Shown: positions 1-9,059, numbered from the stretch's first letter. The stretch is 64,000 nucleotides of DNA from JAOUEA01 sp963719165 (GCA_963719165.1 CAVRAV010000001.1:2108001-2172000); one strand, 5' to 3'. Numbers and translations are program-made. Notes: generated from the sequence alone by a model not told the origin.

Positions 1-171
1 GCGGAGACCTCTCCGCTGTCGCTGGAGGCGGGGGTGCTCACCGTGGGTGTCTCCAACGGCCCGTGGGGGGCGCAGGCGCGCTTCCTGCATGAGGAGATCC
101 GCCGACGCGCGGACGATGCGCTGGGGGGCGGCAAGGTCCTGAGCATCCAGATCGTGATCCGCCCTCGCTGA
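1..171 (+). CDS. DUF721 (DciA-like) protein, C-terminal part
   Basis: Open reading frame entering from the left edge and ending in TGA. The visible 56 residues contain the LTVGVSNGPWGAQARFLHEE stretch and a final IQIVIRPR strand, which fits the C-terminal half of DUF721/DciA-like proteins. In Actinomycetota this gene typically lies between recF and gyrB, and gyrB does follow here. DciA-type proteins are thought to help load the replicative helicase, but that role is known for the family and is not shown by this fragment. Confidence 0.75.
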   Translation, partial: AETSPLSLEAGVLTVGVSNGPWGAQARFLHEEIRRRADDALGGGKVLSIQIVIRPR

Positions 172-218
172 CGTGAGGGTAGGAGGCCAGGGTCGCCCGG
201 GAACGACGATGCGAGCGA

Positions 219-240
219 CCGGAAACGTGCCGGAAACGTG
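219..240 (+). repeat. Tandem 11-bp direct repeat upstream of gyrB
   Basis: CCGGAAACGTG occurs twice back to back in the non-coding gap between the DUF721 stop and gyrB. It could be a regulator site or chance; nothing else supports a function. Confidence 0.5.
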
Positions 241-297
241 CAGGTAGATGGCCATATCCGGTGGCCTGAACCCGGGTCGAACGTCACCACCTTTCGG

Positions 298-303
298 TAA
301 GAT
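298..303 (+). promoter_or_regulatory. Putative -10 box for gyrB
   Basis: TAAGAT lies about 80 nt before the proposed gyrB start. No convincing -35 hexamer is present at 16-18 nt. The in-frame codons upstream of the chosen gyrB start would overlap this box, which argues against the longest reading of gyrB. Confidence 0.3.
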
Positions 304-382
304 ACAGGGGTTCGTGCGACTTTCCCGCGCACGCTCCCCGCACGCGGCGTGGGGCGTCAGCGTGGGCTCGATCGGAGGCTCG

Positions 383-2308
383 TTGACCACCAAGAAGAGC
401 GGGTCCGGCTACGACGCCGGGAACATCCAGATCCTCGAGGGACTCGAACCGGTCCGCAAGCGGCCGGGCATGTATATCGGCACCACCAGCAGCCGCGGCC
501 TGCACCACCTCGTATACGAGGTGGTGGACAACGCCGTCGACGAGGCGATGGCGGGGTTCGCCGACAAGATCGTGGTCACGATCCAGGCAGACGGCTCCGT
601 GAGCGTCTGGGACAACGGTCGCGGCATCCCCGTGAAGCCCATCCCTGGGGCCAAGGATCGCCGCCCCGCGGTCGAGGTCGTCCTCACGGTCCTGCACGCC
701 GGAGGCAAGTTCGGCGGCGGCGGCTACGCCATCTCCGGTGGGCTGCACGGCGTCGGTGTCTCGGTGGTCAATGCGCTGTCGGAGCGGCTCACCGTGGACG
801 TCCAGCGCGACGGCTTCGCGTGGTCGCAATCCTTCGAAAGGGGCAAGCCGCTGGGCAAGCTCACCAAGGGCAAGGCGACCACCAAGACGGGGACGCGCGT
901 ACAGTTCTGGCCGGACCCGCAGGTCTTCGTCGAGACCCTTGAGTTCCGTCGCGAAACGCTCGCCGAACGCCTCCGCGAGCTCGCGTTCCTCAACAAGGGC
1001 ACCGAGATCAGGCTCGTCGATGCTCGGCAAGAGCCCAAGGTCGAGGAGGTCTTCAAGGCCTCGGGCGGTCTCGTGGACTTCGTGAAGTACCTCGCACAAG
1101 GCAAAGAGACGCTCAACAAGCCCATCGCCATCGAGACAAAGGGCGAGGGCGGCGAGGTGGAGATCTCCATGCAGTGGACCTCCAGCTACAACGAGTCGCT
1201 CTACTCGTTCGCGAACACCATCAACACGCACGAGGGCGGCATGCACGAAGAGGGACTCAAGAAGGCGCTCACGAACGCGCTGAATCGCTGGGCGCGCACC
1301 AAGGGCCTGTTGAAAGAGAAGGAAGACAACCTGATCGGCGAGGACGTCCGCGAAGGTCTCATCGCCATCTTGTCCGTGAAGCTGCGCGATCCACAGTTCG
1401 AGGGGCAGACGAAGACCAAGCTCGGCAACGCCTCCATGCGCTCGCTCGTCGAGACCACGGTGAACGCCCAGCTCGCCACGTGGCTCGAGGAGCACCCCGG
1501 CGATGCGAAACGCGTGTTCACGAAGGCGTCGGGCGCGGCCAAGGCGCGCATGGCGGCGCGCCAGGCGCGCGACCTCACGCGGCGGAAGTCCTTCCTGGAG
1601 AGTGGATCGCTCCCGGGCAAGCTCGCCGACTGTCAGCTCTCGGATCCGGCCTCGTGCGAGCTCTACATCGTGGAGGGAGACTCCGCGGGGGGCTCGGCGA
1701 AGAGCGCGCGGGACCGCGCCACGCAGGCCATCCTGCCCATCCGGGGGAAGATCCTGAACGTCGAGAAGGCGCGGTTGGACAAGATCCTGCAGAACAACGA
1801 GATCCAGGCGCTGATCACCGCCATCGGCACCGGCATCGAGGACGAGTTCGAGCTGGAGAAGGCGCGGTATCACCGGATCGTGCTGATGGCCGACGCCGAC
1901 GTCGACGGCGCTCATATCCGCACGCTGCTGCTCACGTACTTCTTCCGGTACATGCGCCAGCTGATCGAGGCCGGCTACATCTACCTCGCCCAGCCGCCCC
2001 TGTACCTGCTGAAGGAAAACAAGCAGGTCCACTACTTCTACACGGAGAACCAGTGGGACGAGTACCGCAAGAACGCCAACGGCAAGCGCGTGGGCGACCC
2101 CCAACGATTCAAGGGCCTCGGCGAGATGGACGCCATCCAGCTCTGGGACACCACCATGGATCCCGAGACGCGCACGCTGCTGCAGGTCACCCTCGAGGAC
2201 GCTGCCACGGCAGACCGCCTGTTCAGCATCCTCATGGGCGACGACGTCCCCGCCCGCAAGGAGTTCATCGAACGAAACGCGAAATACGTCCGGAACCTGG
2301 ACGTCTAG
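383..2308 (+). CDS. gyrB: DNA gyrase subunit B
   Basis: ATPase subunit of gyrase, which introduces negative supercoils with GyrA. The 641-aa product has the GHKL N-terminus (EPVRKRPGMYIG, then DNGRGIPV and GLHGVGVSVVNALS), the QTKTKLGN motif, the TOPRIM acidic motif EGDSAGG at residues 431-437, DADVDGAHIRTLLLTYFFR, and QRFKGLGEM near the end. The TTG start is chosen because GGAGG lies 4 nt upstream and the N-terminus then matches the usual GyrB length. GTG at 362 is an alternative, and the frame stays open to ATG 248, which would add an atypical 45 residues. gyrA follows after 20 nt, so the two are probably co-transcribed. Confidence 0.95.
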   Translation: MTTKKSGSGYDAGNIQILEGLEPVRKRPGMYIGTTSSRGLHHLVYEVVDNAVDEAMAGFADKIVVTIQADGSVSVWDNGRGIPVKPIPGAKDRRPAVEVVLTVLHAGGKFGGGGYAISGGLHGVGVSVVNALSERLTVDVQRDGFAWSQSFERGKPLGKLTKGKATTKTGTRVQFWPDPQVFVETLEFRRETLAERLRELAFLNKGTEIRLVDARQEPKVEEVFKASGGLVDFVKYLAQGKETLNKPIAIETKGEGGEVEISMQWTSSYNESLYSFANTINTHEGGMHEEGLKKALTNALNRWARTKGLLKEKEDNLIGEDVREGLIAILSVKLRDPQFEGQTKTKLGNASMRSLVETTVNAQLATWLEEHPGDAKRVFTKASGAAKARMAARQARDLTRRKSFLESGSLPGKLADCQLSDPASCELYIVEGDSAGGSAKSARDRATQAILPIRGKILNVEKARLDKILQNNEIQALITAIGTGIEDEFELEKARYHRIVLMADADVDGAHIRTLLLTYFFRYMRQLIEAGYIYLAQPPLYLLKENKQVHYFYTENQWDEYRKNANGKRVGDPQRFKGLGEMDAIQLWDTTMDPETRTLLQVTLEDAATADRLFSILMGDDVPARKEFIERNAKYVRNLDV

Positions 2309-2328
2309 ACAGGAGCTGATCGCACACC

Positions 2329-4779
2329 GTGGCGCAAGAAGGTCTGTTCGTCGGCAACATCGAACCCGTCCAACTCGAGGACGAGATCCAACGCTCGTAC
2401 CTGGACTACTCCATGTCGGTCATCGTCGGGCGGGCGCTGCCCGACGTGCGCGACGGGCTCAAGCCCGTCCATAAGCGGATCCTGTGGGCGATGCTCGAGG
2501 CCGGGTATCGGCCCGACCGTCCGCACCGCAAGTGCGCGGCCGTGATCGGCGACGTGCTGAAGAAGTACCACCCGCACGGCGACCAGTCGGTCTACGACGC
2601 GCTCGTGCGCATGGCCCAGGACTGGTCCCTGCGCTACCCGCTCGTCGACGGCCACGGCAACTTCGGTTCCGTCGACGGCGATCCGGCCGCGGCCTACCGC
2701 TACACGGAGGCCCGCCTCGCGCCCATGGCCATGGAGCTGCTGCGCGACATCGACTCGGAGACGGTCGACTTCTATCCGAACTTCGACGGGTACGAGCAGC
2801 AGCCGTTCGTCCTGCCATCGCGCTTCCCGAACCTCTTGGTCAACGGCGCCGGGGGCATCGCCGTCGGCATGGCCACGAACATCCCGCCGCACAACCTCGG
2901 TGAGGTGATCGACGGGGTCGTGCACTACCTCGACAACCCGGAGGCCACCCCCGGCGAGCTCATGAAGTTCATCAAGGCCCCCGACTTTCCCACCGGCGCG
3001 ACCATCATGGGTCGCCAAGGCATCCGCGATGCCTATGAGACCGGTCGCGGCTCGCTGCGCGTGCGCGCCGTCACGCAGATCGAAGAGGGCGCCAACGGCA
3101 AGAGCAAGATCGTCGTGACCGAGCTCCCGTACCAGGTGAACAAGGCGCGGCTGGCGGAGAAGATCGCCGACTTGGTCAAGACCCAGAAGATCAAGGACAT
3201 CGCCGACCTCAAGGACGAGTCCAACCGCGAGGGCATGCGCCTCGTCATCGAGACCAAGCGCGGTGCCAGCCCACACGTCGTCCTCAACCAGCTCTACAAG
3301 CACACCCAGCTGCAGGAGACGTTCGGCGTCATCCTGCTGGCGCTGGTCGACGGCATCCCGCGCACGCTGAACCTGGCCGAGATGGTGGGCTACTACGTCG
3401 ATCACCAGGTCGATGTCGTGACGCGCAGGACGAGGTTCGACCTGCGGAAGGCCCAGGAGCGCGATCACATCGTGCTCGGCCTGCTGATCGCCCTCGATCA
3501 CCTCGACGAGGTCATCAAGATCATCCGGGCGTCGCGAGACGCGGAGACCGCTCGCACGAAGCTGATGAGCACCTTCGAGCTGAGCGAGATCCAGGCGAAC
3601 CACATCCTTGATATGCCGCTGCGGCGCCTGACGAAGCTGGCGCGCGAGGAGCTGGACAAGGAGCACGGGGAGTTGCTCGAGCGGATCGGGTACCTCTCCT
3701 CGCTGCTCGACGACCCCGTGAAGCTGCGCGCCGTCATCAAGGAGGAGCTGGCCGAGATCCGCAAGAAGTACGCGGACGGACGTCGCACCACCGTGAGGGC
3801 CGACGATGGCGACTTCGACGTCGAGGACCTGATCGCTGAGGAAGACGTCATCATCTCGGTGAGCCGAGCCGGCTACGTGAAACGGCTGCCCGTGGACGCC
3901 TTCAAGAGCCAGGGCCGCGGGGGCAAGGGCGTGCGCGGCCAGAACCTCAAGGAGGAAGACGTGGTCAAGCACGTCTTCACCACCACCACGCACAACTGGA
4001 TGCTCTTCTTCACCACCAAGGGCCGCGTCTACCGCGTCAAGGCCCACGAGATCCCGGAGTCGGGCCGCACGGCGCGCGGGATGTACGCCGCGAACCTGCC
4101 CGGCGTGGCCCTCGATGGCGACGAGAGGATCAGCGCTGTGGTGGACCTGAAGGAGTACGACGACAGCCGGCACCTGTTGTTCGTGACGCGCAAGGGCATC
4201 GTCAAGAAGACCTCGCTGCCCGAATACGACTCGCCGCGGACCGGTCTCATCGCCATCAACCTGCGCGGCGATGACGAGCTGATCGACGTCCGGTTCACCG
4301 ACGGGTCGGATGAGGTCCTCCTCGTTTCGCGCAAGGGGCAGGCCATCCGTTTCTCCGAAGCGCTGGTGCGACCCATGGGGCGGGCCACGGGCGGCGTGAT
4401 CGGCATGCGACTCGACGGCGACGATCGCGTCCTGGCTGTCGGCATGATCTCGGAGGGCGAGGAGCTGATCAGCGTGACCGAGCAGGGGTACGGCAAGCGT
4501 TCCAAGCTCTCCGACTACCCGACCAAGGGACGAGGCGGGAAGGGCGTGATCGGACACCAGCTCACGAAGAAGACGGGGCTCCTGGCCGGGGCCTACGTCG
4601 GGTCCAAGGACCTCGACATGTTCGTGATCTCCTCCAGCGGTCAGGTCGTTCGTGTACCCGCCCAGCAGATCCGTCGTGTGGGCCGCGCCAGCCAGGGCGT
4701 CCGCACCATGCGGGTGGAGGAAGGGGCCACCGTGGTCGCGCTCACGCCCGTCATCACGCAGATGGACGAGGACGAGTAG
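2329..4779 (+). CDS. gyrA: DNA gyrase subunit A
   Basis: Breakage-reunion subunit of gyrase, 816 aa, GTG start with AGGAG about 13 nt upstream. The catalytic tyrosine is Y125 in AAYRYTEARL. The gyrase-specific GyrA box QGRGGKG is at residues 528-534, followed by the six-bladed C-terminal DNA-wrapping domain with repeated GRATGGVIGMRL- and GRASQGVRTMRV-like blades. The quinolone-resistance region reads HPHGDQSVYD: Gln86 takes the place of E. coli Ser83, while Asp90 matches Asp87. Transcribed with gyrB and followed by a strong hairpin. Confidence 0.97.
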   Translation: MAQEGLFVGNIEPVQLEDEIQRSYLDYSMSVIVGRALPDVRDGLKPVHKRILWAMLEAGYRPDRPHRKCAAVIGDVLKKYHPHGDQSVYDALVRMAQDWSLRYPLVDGHGNFGSVDGDPAAAYRYTEARLAPMAMELLRDIDSETVDFYPNFDGYEQQPFVLPSRFPNLLVNGAGGIAVGMATNIPPHNLGEVIDGVVHYLDNPEATPGELMKFIKAPDFPTGATIMGRQGIRDAYETGRGSLRVRAVTQIEEGANGKSKIVVTELPYQVNKARLAEKIADLVKTQKIKDIADLKDESNREGMRLVIETKRGASPHVVLNQLYKHTQLQETFGVILLALVDGIPRTLNLAEMVGYYVDHQVDVVTRRTRFDLRKAQERDHIVLGLLIALDHLDEVIKIIRASRDAETARTKLMSTFELSEIQANHILDMPLRRLTKLAREELDKEHGELLERIGYLSSLLDDPVKLRAVIKEELAEIRKKYADGRRTTVRADDGDFDVEDLIAEEDVIISVSRAGYVKRLPVDAFKSQGRGGKGVRGQNLKEEDVVKHVFTTTTHNWMLFFTTKGRVYRVKAHEIPESGRTARGMYAANLPGVALDGDERISAVVDLKEYDDSRHLLFVTRKGIVKKTSLPEYDSPRTGLIAINLRGDDELIDVRFTDGSDEVLLVSRKGQAIRFSEALVRPMGRATGGVIGMRLDGDDRVLAVGMISEGEELISVTEQGYGKRSKLSDYPTKGRGGKGVIGHQLTKKTGLLAGAYVGSKDLDMFVISSSGQVVRVPAQQIRRVGRASQGVRTMRVEEGATVVALTPVITQMDEDE

Positions 4780-4820
4780 GCCGAGGTCCCGAGGTTCCAG
4801 GGTCCGGAGGTCCCGAACCG

Positions 4821-4855
4821 CGATACCCCGGCCCGCCCGCCGGGCCGGGGTATCG
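4821..4855. terminator. Bidirectional terminator between gyrA and the M23 peptidase gene
   Basis: A perfect 15-bp GC-rich inverted repeat (CGATACCCCGGCCCG and its complement) with a 5-nt loop lies between two convergent genes. No long T tract follows, as is common in high-GC actinobacteria. Confidence 0.8.
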
Positions 4856-4868
4856 ACGTTCCTGCGCC

Positions 4869-5663
4869 CTAGCAGACCGCCATCAGATACTCGTGAGGAT
4901 CCACGGCGGGTCCGTCGTTCGGGTGCCACTCGAAGTGGTCGTGCGGCGATGTGGCGTCACCCGTCGTGCCCACGTAGCCGATCACGGTCCCGGCCTTGAC
5001 GGCGCCGAGCTGTCCGTAGCTGGACAGGTGCGCGTTGTACACGTGGCCGAGGGCTCCGTACACGTCCACCGCCTGCCCGCCCAGCTCGTTGCCGGTGGCG
5101 ACCGCCGTGCCATCGAACGGTGCCACGATCGGGGTGCCGCTGGCCGCCATCATGTCGTTGCCCTGATGGATGTGCTGCGGCACCCCGGGGATGTCTACGA
5201 GGACTCCGAAGTTGTCGGCGACGTCGACCGGGCCCGCCACGGGGCAGTAGCGGAAGATGGCGTAGGTGTCGATCCAGTCGGCGAGCCGCTTCCGCTCCGC
5301 CTGCAGCTGGGCGACCCTGGCCTTGATCGTGCGGATCATCTCGTGCTCACGCTTGGTGAGGCGTCGCAGGGTGCTCCGGTGCTTCGAGGAGATCTCGCGC
5401 GAACTCGAACTGGCACCCCGCGCATCCGCCTGGTGGTTGATCTTGACGATGCGGGCCTTGTTGGCCGCGATCCACCGGTGCAGCAACAGACGCCGATCGT
5501 GACGCTCCGTGTGCAGATCCACGATCTTGGCCTGCAGGCTGTGCCGGATGTGGAGGGCCTCGTCCACGGAGGAGGTCGCGGCCGCGCTCGCCACCGCCAA
5601 ACCCGCGAAGAGGCATCCCGCCAGTCCCACCGCCGCCACCCGGCGCACCCACGTTCGCGTCAT
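4869..5663 (-). CDS. Secreted M23-family metallopeptidase with coiled coil
   Basis: 264-aa exported protein. The N-terminus (MTRTWVRRV, then a hydrophobic stretch to SAAATSS) is a signal peptide. Residues about 35-140 are charged and heptad-like, consistent with a coiled coil. The C-terminal M23/LytM domain has HQGNDMMA (first zinc His and Asp) and the second zinc motif HDHFEWHP. Such proteins cut peptidoglycan cross-links or activate amidases; both zinc motifs are present, so it may be active. The start is fixed by GGAGGG just before ATG 5663; a longer frame to 5843 lacks support. It converges with gyrA. Confidence 0.85.
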   Translation of the reverse strand: MTRTWVRRVAAVGLAGCLFAGLAVASAAATSSVDEALHIRHSLQAKIVDLHTERHDRRLLLHRWIAANKARIVKINHQADARGASSSSREISSKHRSTLRRLTKREHEMIRTIKARVAQLQAERKRLADWIDTYAIFRYCPVAGPVDVADNFGVLVDIPGVPQHIHQGNDMMAASGTPIVAPFDGTAVATGNELGGQAVDVYGALGHVYNAHLSSYGQLGAVKAGTVIGYVGTTGDATSPHDHFEWHPNDGPAVDPHEYLMAVC

Positions 5664-5849
5664 CGAACCCTCCGAACCTCGTCGCTGATCTCGAATCTCC
5701 GGTATCGGCCTTTCGGGGCGACGTTCTTGAGTCCGGCGGAGACATCCGTAGTCATCGCTGGCCATGTGATACGTACGTAGTGCGACGTGGGCCGATCGGG
5801 GTCCGGCCCATCGGAGGGGCCCAGGCTCCGAACGTGGCATCATGCGGCG

Positions 5850-6113
5850 GTGGACCGGACCCTGGGGATCGTGACGATGGTGGTGGCGTCCCTCGCGCTG
5901 CTCGCCATCGTTCGCTGGAGCCTTCCTCGCGCCCCTCGTCGCCGAACGGACGTCCTGCTTGCGGCCTCGGGCGCGCTACTCGGCCTCGGCGGGCTCCTGG
6001 TGCAGTCCGACGTCGGGGTCGGAGCGTGGTTGCTCACGCCGATCGCGGTGGCGACGATCGCCGTCTTGCACGTGCGCGTCCTGTTCGCAGGCTCGGGTCC
6101 ACTGCGAACCTAG
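5850..6113 (+). CDS. Small three-helix membrane protein, unknown function
   Basis: 87-aa hydrophobic protein starting at GTG 5850. Three likely membrane segments are visible: TLGIVTMVVASLALLAIV, VLLAASGALLGLGGLLVQ and WLLTPIAVATIAVLHVRVLF. No family is recognised. It is divergent from the M23 gene and precedes the DUF3566 gene. Confidence 0.55.
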   Translation: MDRTLGIVTMVVASLALLAIVRWSLPRAPRRRTDVLLAASGALLGLGGLLVQSDVGVGAWLLTPIAVATIAVLHVRVLFAGSGPLRT

Positions 6114-6176
6114 GGATGGCGATCCAAAGGAGGTTCCCTCGCCAGCGCGTGTTGAGGCCCTCCAGGGCGTACCCTG

Positions 6177-6878
6177 ATGCCTCAACCGAACAGGATGGCG
6201 CGTACGATCGAGAACCCAACCCGTTCCCAGGAACCACCACGCTCGGATCCGCCGCCAGGGGCGGCGCCGGCGCCTGGACCGGCGCCGGCCGTTCCCGGGC
6301 GCCACACGGCGATGGGCGCGGCCCCGGACGAACGCTGGGGGGCACCCGAAGAGACCTCCCAGCCCACAGGAGAGACGGCCGGCGCGATTCCTGCAGGCTC
6401 GCCACCCGCTGGCGCACCACCGTCCACGGCGCCGCCTCCGACGGCCCGAGCGGCGCCCCCACGCGCCGCGCCTCGGCCCACGGCGCGACCCGCAGGGCGT
6501 GCCGCTCGCCGCACGCGCGTGGTGGTGCGCCGTGTCTCGCCCCTGTCGGTGCTGAAGTTCTCGCTGATCTTCTACTTCTGCGTGATGCTGATCGTCTTCT
6601 TCGCGTTGTTGATCATCTATCTCATCCTCTCAGCGGCAGGGGCGATGGACTCGTTCGCCAAGCTCCTGGGCGAGATCTTCGGCAGCGGCACCAGCACGCT
6701 CGGTCCCACGCCGGTGACGATCAACGGCGGCGCCGTTTTCACCGTCTTGTTCATCGCAGGATGTGTGTGGACGGTCGTGTGGTCGCTGATCACGGTGTTC
6801 GTGTCGTTCCTCTACAACCTCGTGAGCGACATCGTGGGCGGGATCGAGATCACACTCGCCGAGAAGCCCCAGCGCTGA
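6177..6878 (+). CDS. DUF3566 transmembrane protein
   Basis: 233-aa protein with a long Pro/Ala-rich cytoplasmic N-terminus (to about residue 115) and a C-terminal DUF3566 domain with two membrane segments, around FSLIFYFCVMLIVFFALLII and AVFTVLFIAGCVWTVVWSLI. DUF3566 genes sit directly downstream of gyrA in many Actinomycetota (Rv0007 in M. tuberculosis), followed by tRNA-Ile and tRNA-Ala, which matches this location. ATG 6195 is a possible shorter start. An AAAGGAGG at 6126-6133 is too far upstream of either start to serve it. Confidence 0.85.
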   Translation: MPQPNRMARTIENPTRSQEPPRSDPPPGAAPAPGPAPAVPGRHTAMGAAPDERWGAPEETSQPTGETAGAIPAGSPPAGAPPSTAPPPTARAAPPRAAPRPTARPAGRAARRTRVVVRRVSPLSVLKFSLIFYFCVMLIVFFALLIIYLILSAAGAMDSFAKLLGEIFGSGTSTLGPTPVTINGGAVFTVLFIAGCVWTVVWSLITVFVSFLYNLVSDIVGGIEITLAEKPQR

Positions 6879-6888
6879 GGGCGTTCGA

Positions 6889-6917
6889 TTGACGGGTCTC
6901 TGGGGCGTGGCTACGCT
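6889..6917 (+). promoter_or_regulatory. Promoter of the ancestral tRNA-Ile
   Basis: TTGACG (6889-6894), a 17-nt spacer and TACGCT (6912-6917), placed about 37 nt before the tRNA-Ile 5' sequence. This is the best sigma-70-like promoter near the locus, and it now reads into a broken tRNA copy and the island. Confidence 0.6.
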
Positions 6918-6953
6918 GGGTCACGGGCTCATCGCCCCACGATCGCGTACCTG

Positions 6954-7000
6954 GGGCCTGTAGCTCAGCTCGGTTAAGGCGCTTCCCTGATAGGAGGACG
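6954..7000 (+). pseudogene. 5' fragment of tRNA-Ile (left attachment site)
   Basis: Starts with the acceptor strand GGGCCTG, D-arm GCTCAGCTCGGTTA and anticodon region CTTCCCTGATA, then diverges; no variable loop, T arm or 3' acceptor follows. Two swapped bases (AG for GA) at 6977-6978 break the D stem. It cannot fold as a tRNA and is read as the chromosomal half left by insertion in the anticodon loop. Confidence 0.8.
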
Positions 7001-7156
7001 AGCGTCTGGGCGCCGCAACCGTTCTCGTGAACCGCCAGGTCAGCGGCCCTCTACTGCGTCCACCCAGTCACTCGGAGCACCGTGCGTGACCGAGTCGGTA
7101 CACGTCTGGTGCACGACGGCTGGGGGTGGGAGTAGCGTTCCCGGCGCGGACGCGAC

Positions 7157-7246
7157 CCGCCCGCCCTGATGGCCAGCAGACACCGCTTCGTCGAAGGTAG
7201 GTCCGCCGCGCAGCAGTGGCAGGTTCCGGGGCACGATGTGGTCGAC
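7157..7246 (-). pseudogene. Possible HNH endonuclease remnant
   Basis: Reading leftward the sequence gives VDHIVPR, then LLRGGPTFDEAV and SAGHQGGRVAS. This resembles the HNH core (DHVVPR, GG-T-WENVVAACxxCNxRK), but both zinc cysteines would be replaced by glycine and three extra residues separate DHIVPR from GG. No intact frame with a start surrounds it. The resemblance is short and could be chance; the rest of 7000-7383 shows no gene. Confidence 0.25.
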
Positions 7247-7383
7247 CGACCCGAACTCCAACGTGAAGAGCGTGATCACCCTGATCGGGTCGAACGGTGG
7301 TGATGCGGGCCCGTCATCTTTCCATCGTGTGCGCCTCGGGACCCCGGTGGCACCGGGGCCCCGAAACGCGGGGTGGACGGGGA

Positions 7384-8088
7384 CTACACCGTCGTCGCGG
7401 CGGCGGTTGACTCCAGCGCGGCGAGCGCGTCCGGCCTGTAGCCTTTGACGATCAAGTAGACACCAATCGACAACTCCCAGAAGCCTTCCGGGATCGTCAT
7501 CACGCCCACGATCGCGCCACCGGGCTCGATCACATCGAGGACGACGAGGATCCCCGAGATGATGATGAGCGATCCACCGATCAGTCCGACCGTGGCCAAG
7601 CCACGGGGCATCAACTGGGACTTGTACATCAGCCAGCCAAGGATCAGGCCGTTCCCGACGCCGACCATGAAGCCCGGCCCGAGCCGGAAGCACCACTCGT
7701 AGACCGCCCGGAGTCCCTGCCCGAGGGCAGCGTCAGTTCCAGGTGGCGCGTCCTGCCTGAGGGTCGAAATCGCGAGCATGCAGGTGAGGCCGACCGCGAT
7801 GAACATGCACTCCATCACGCGAGCCGTCACGAAACCCAGGGCGCCCGCTTCGTTGACGCGCTTGTGGATCGCGTACGGCACGACGGCCGTTCCGATGTTC
7901 GCGATGATGAGGATGAGCTCGAGCACAGCCCCGATCGCGATCATCGTCTTGGCATCGGTTCCGGCGCCGGTGACGTAGTTCCCGTGATCGATAACCGGCT
8001 TGTAGAACACGAACCGCGCGGGTATCGAGGTCACGAAGGTGATGATCCACAACCAGCCTGTGACGGTTGCGATCCTGCGGTAGTTCAT
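7384..8088 (-). CDS. DUF4386 family membrane protein
   Basis: 234-aa integral membrane protein with about six to seven hydrophobic segments. It starts MNYRRIATVTGWLWIITFVT and has an internal GLRAVYEWCFRLGPGFMVG stretch typical of DUF4386 proteins, whose function is unknown. AAGGAG lies about 11 nt before ATG 8088. It is cargo of the tRNA-Ile island and faces the same way as the integrase remnant. Confidence 0.85.
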   Translation of the reverse strand: MNYRRIATVTGWLWIITFVTSIPARFVFYKPVIDHGNYVTGAGTDAKTMIAIGAVLELILIIANIGTAVVPYAIHKRVNEAGALGFVTARVMECMFIAVGLTCMLAISTLRQDAPPGTDAALGQGLRAVYEWCFRLGPGFMVGVGNGLILGWLMYKSQLMPRGLATVGLIGGSLIIISGILVVLDVIEPGGAIVGVMTIPEGFWELSIGVYLIVKGYRPDALAALESTAAATTV

Positions 8089-8591
8089 CCTGCCCCTCTC
8101 CTTCTAGGTACTGCACCGGTACCCCAGCCAAGCTCGGCCCGTACCAGCATCGCAACGACGCGACGGCGCCTTTCGCAATCACCTTCCTCGATGCAGCGCC
8201 TGGGTCGTCCACGGCCCGGACTCGCGGCGGCGGTCGGCTGCTAGATATTCGCCGACGCAACGCTGGGTGTCGAGAGCCTGGCGCTACAATTCAGCGCGCC
8301 TTTGGGAGCCAGGCTAGAGCACGATGGCTTGAAAGCTTGCCTCGATGTAACGGGTCCCTCGCGAGCCTGCAGTTGGATCATTGGTTGCTCCTTCGCGCGG
8401 CTAGTGCCGTGTAGAGGACGGGTTCCTGGCCGCGCGCTCCTGGCGGCCCCAGCCGGTGGCGAAACCGCCAGGTTGACCGGCACGGCATCACTGGGCGAAT
8501 ACTTCGCGGACCTCCTCCAACGTGAGCTGTTAGCGGCGTTCGCTGGCCGATCAACGCCGTCCGACTCACGGGACCGCTCTACAATCCAGGC
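8089..8591. other. Non-coding stretch inside the island
   Basis: About 500 bp without a convincing gene on either strand: frames are short, have no ribosome site and show no recognisable family. It probably holds the upstream regions of the two divergent cargo genes plus decayed sequence. Confidence 0.5.
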
Positions 8592-8954
8592 GTGTCCGCT
8601 GAGGAGATCGACGACTACCTCGACACGCTCGAGGAACCGAAGCGGAGCACCCTGGCGCAGCTCCGCGACACGATCATGTCGACCGTTCCCGACGCCGAGC
8701 AGGGGATCTCCTACGGGATGCCGGCGTTCAAGCTTCGGGGCAAGACCATCGCCGGGTTCGCGGCCTTCAAGAACCATCTGAGCTACCTGCCGCACAGCGG
8801 CGCGGTGATTCCGGCACTCGCCAAGCAGACCGAGGGCTACACGTCGACCCCTGGATCGCTGCACTTCCCGGTCGACAAGGCCCTCCCGAACGCCCTCGTG
8901 AAGGAGCTGCTCTCGGTTCGCATGGCTCAAGCCTTCGGCTCGGCGGGCCCGTGA
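8592..8954 (+). CDS. DUF1801 domain protein (YdhG-like)
   Basis: 120-aa soluble protein. SAEEIDDYLDTLEEPKRSTL, then ISYGMPAFKLRGKTIAGFAA and YLPHSGAVIPAL, match the DUF1801 fold of YdhG/Fra-type iron-chaperone-like proteins and many uncharacterised relatives. The biochemical role here is unknown. There is no Shine-Dalgarno; TACAAT at 8580-8585 ends 6 nt before the GTG start, so a leaderless transcript is likely. Confidence 0.85.
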   Translation: MSAEEIDDYLDTLEEPKRSTLAQLRDTIMSTVPDAEQGISYGMPAFKLRGKTIAGFAAFKNHLSYLPHSGAVIPALAKQTEGYTSTPGSLHFPVDKALPNALVKELLSVRMAQAFGSAGP

Positions 8955-9059
8955 CCGGACAGATCATCGATGCCACGCGAAGTGGTGCTAGGACGATGAG
9001 GCACACGGCTGAAGCGGTCGAGGTCGACATCGTCTACGATCCCCAAGAGGAGGCAGAAC

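Noticed and set aside
248..382. Extension of gyrB to ATG 248
   Set aside because: The extra residues match no GyrB N-terminus and cover the putative -10; GGAGG favours the start at 383.
2305..4929. Long minus-strand frame opposite gyrA
   Set aside because: Low-complexity translation, exact antisense of gyrA; no motif.
7247..7696. Remainder of a 218-codon minus-strand frame upstream of the HNH-like stretch
   Set aside because: Most of it is an out-of-frame shadow of the DUF4386 gene; only the short HNH-like part was kept, at low confidence.
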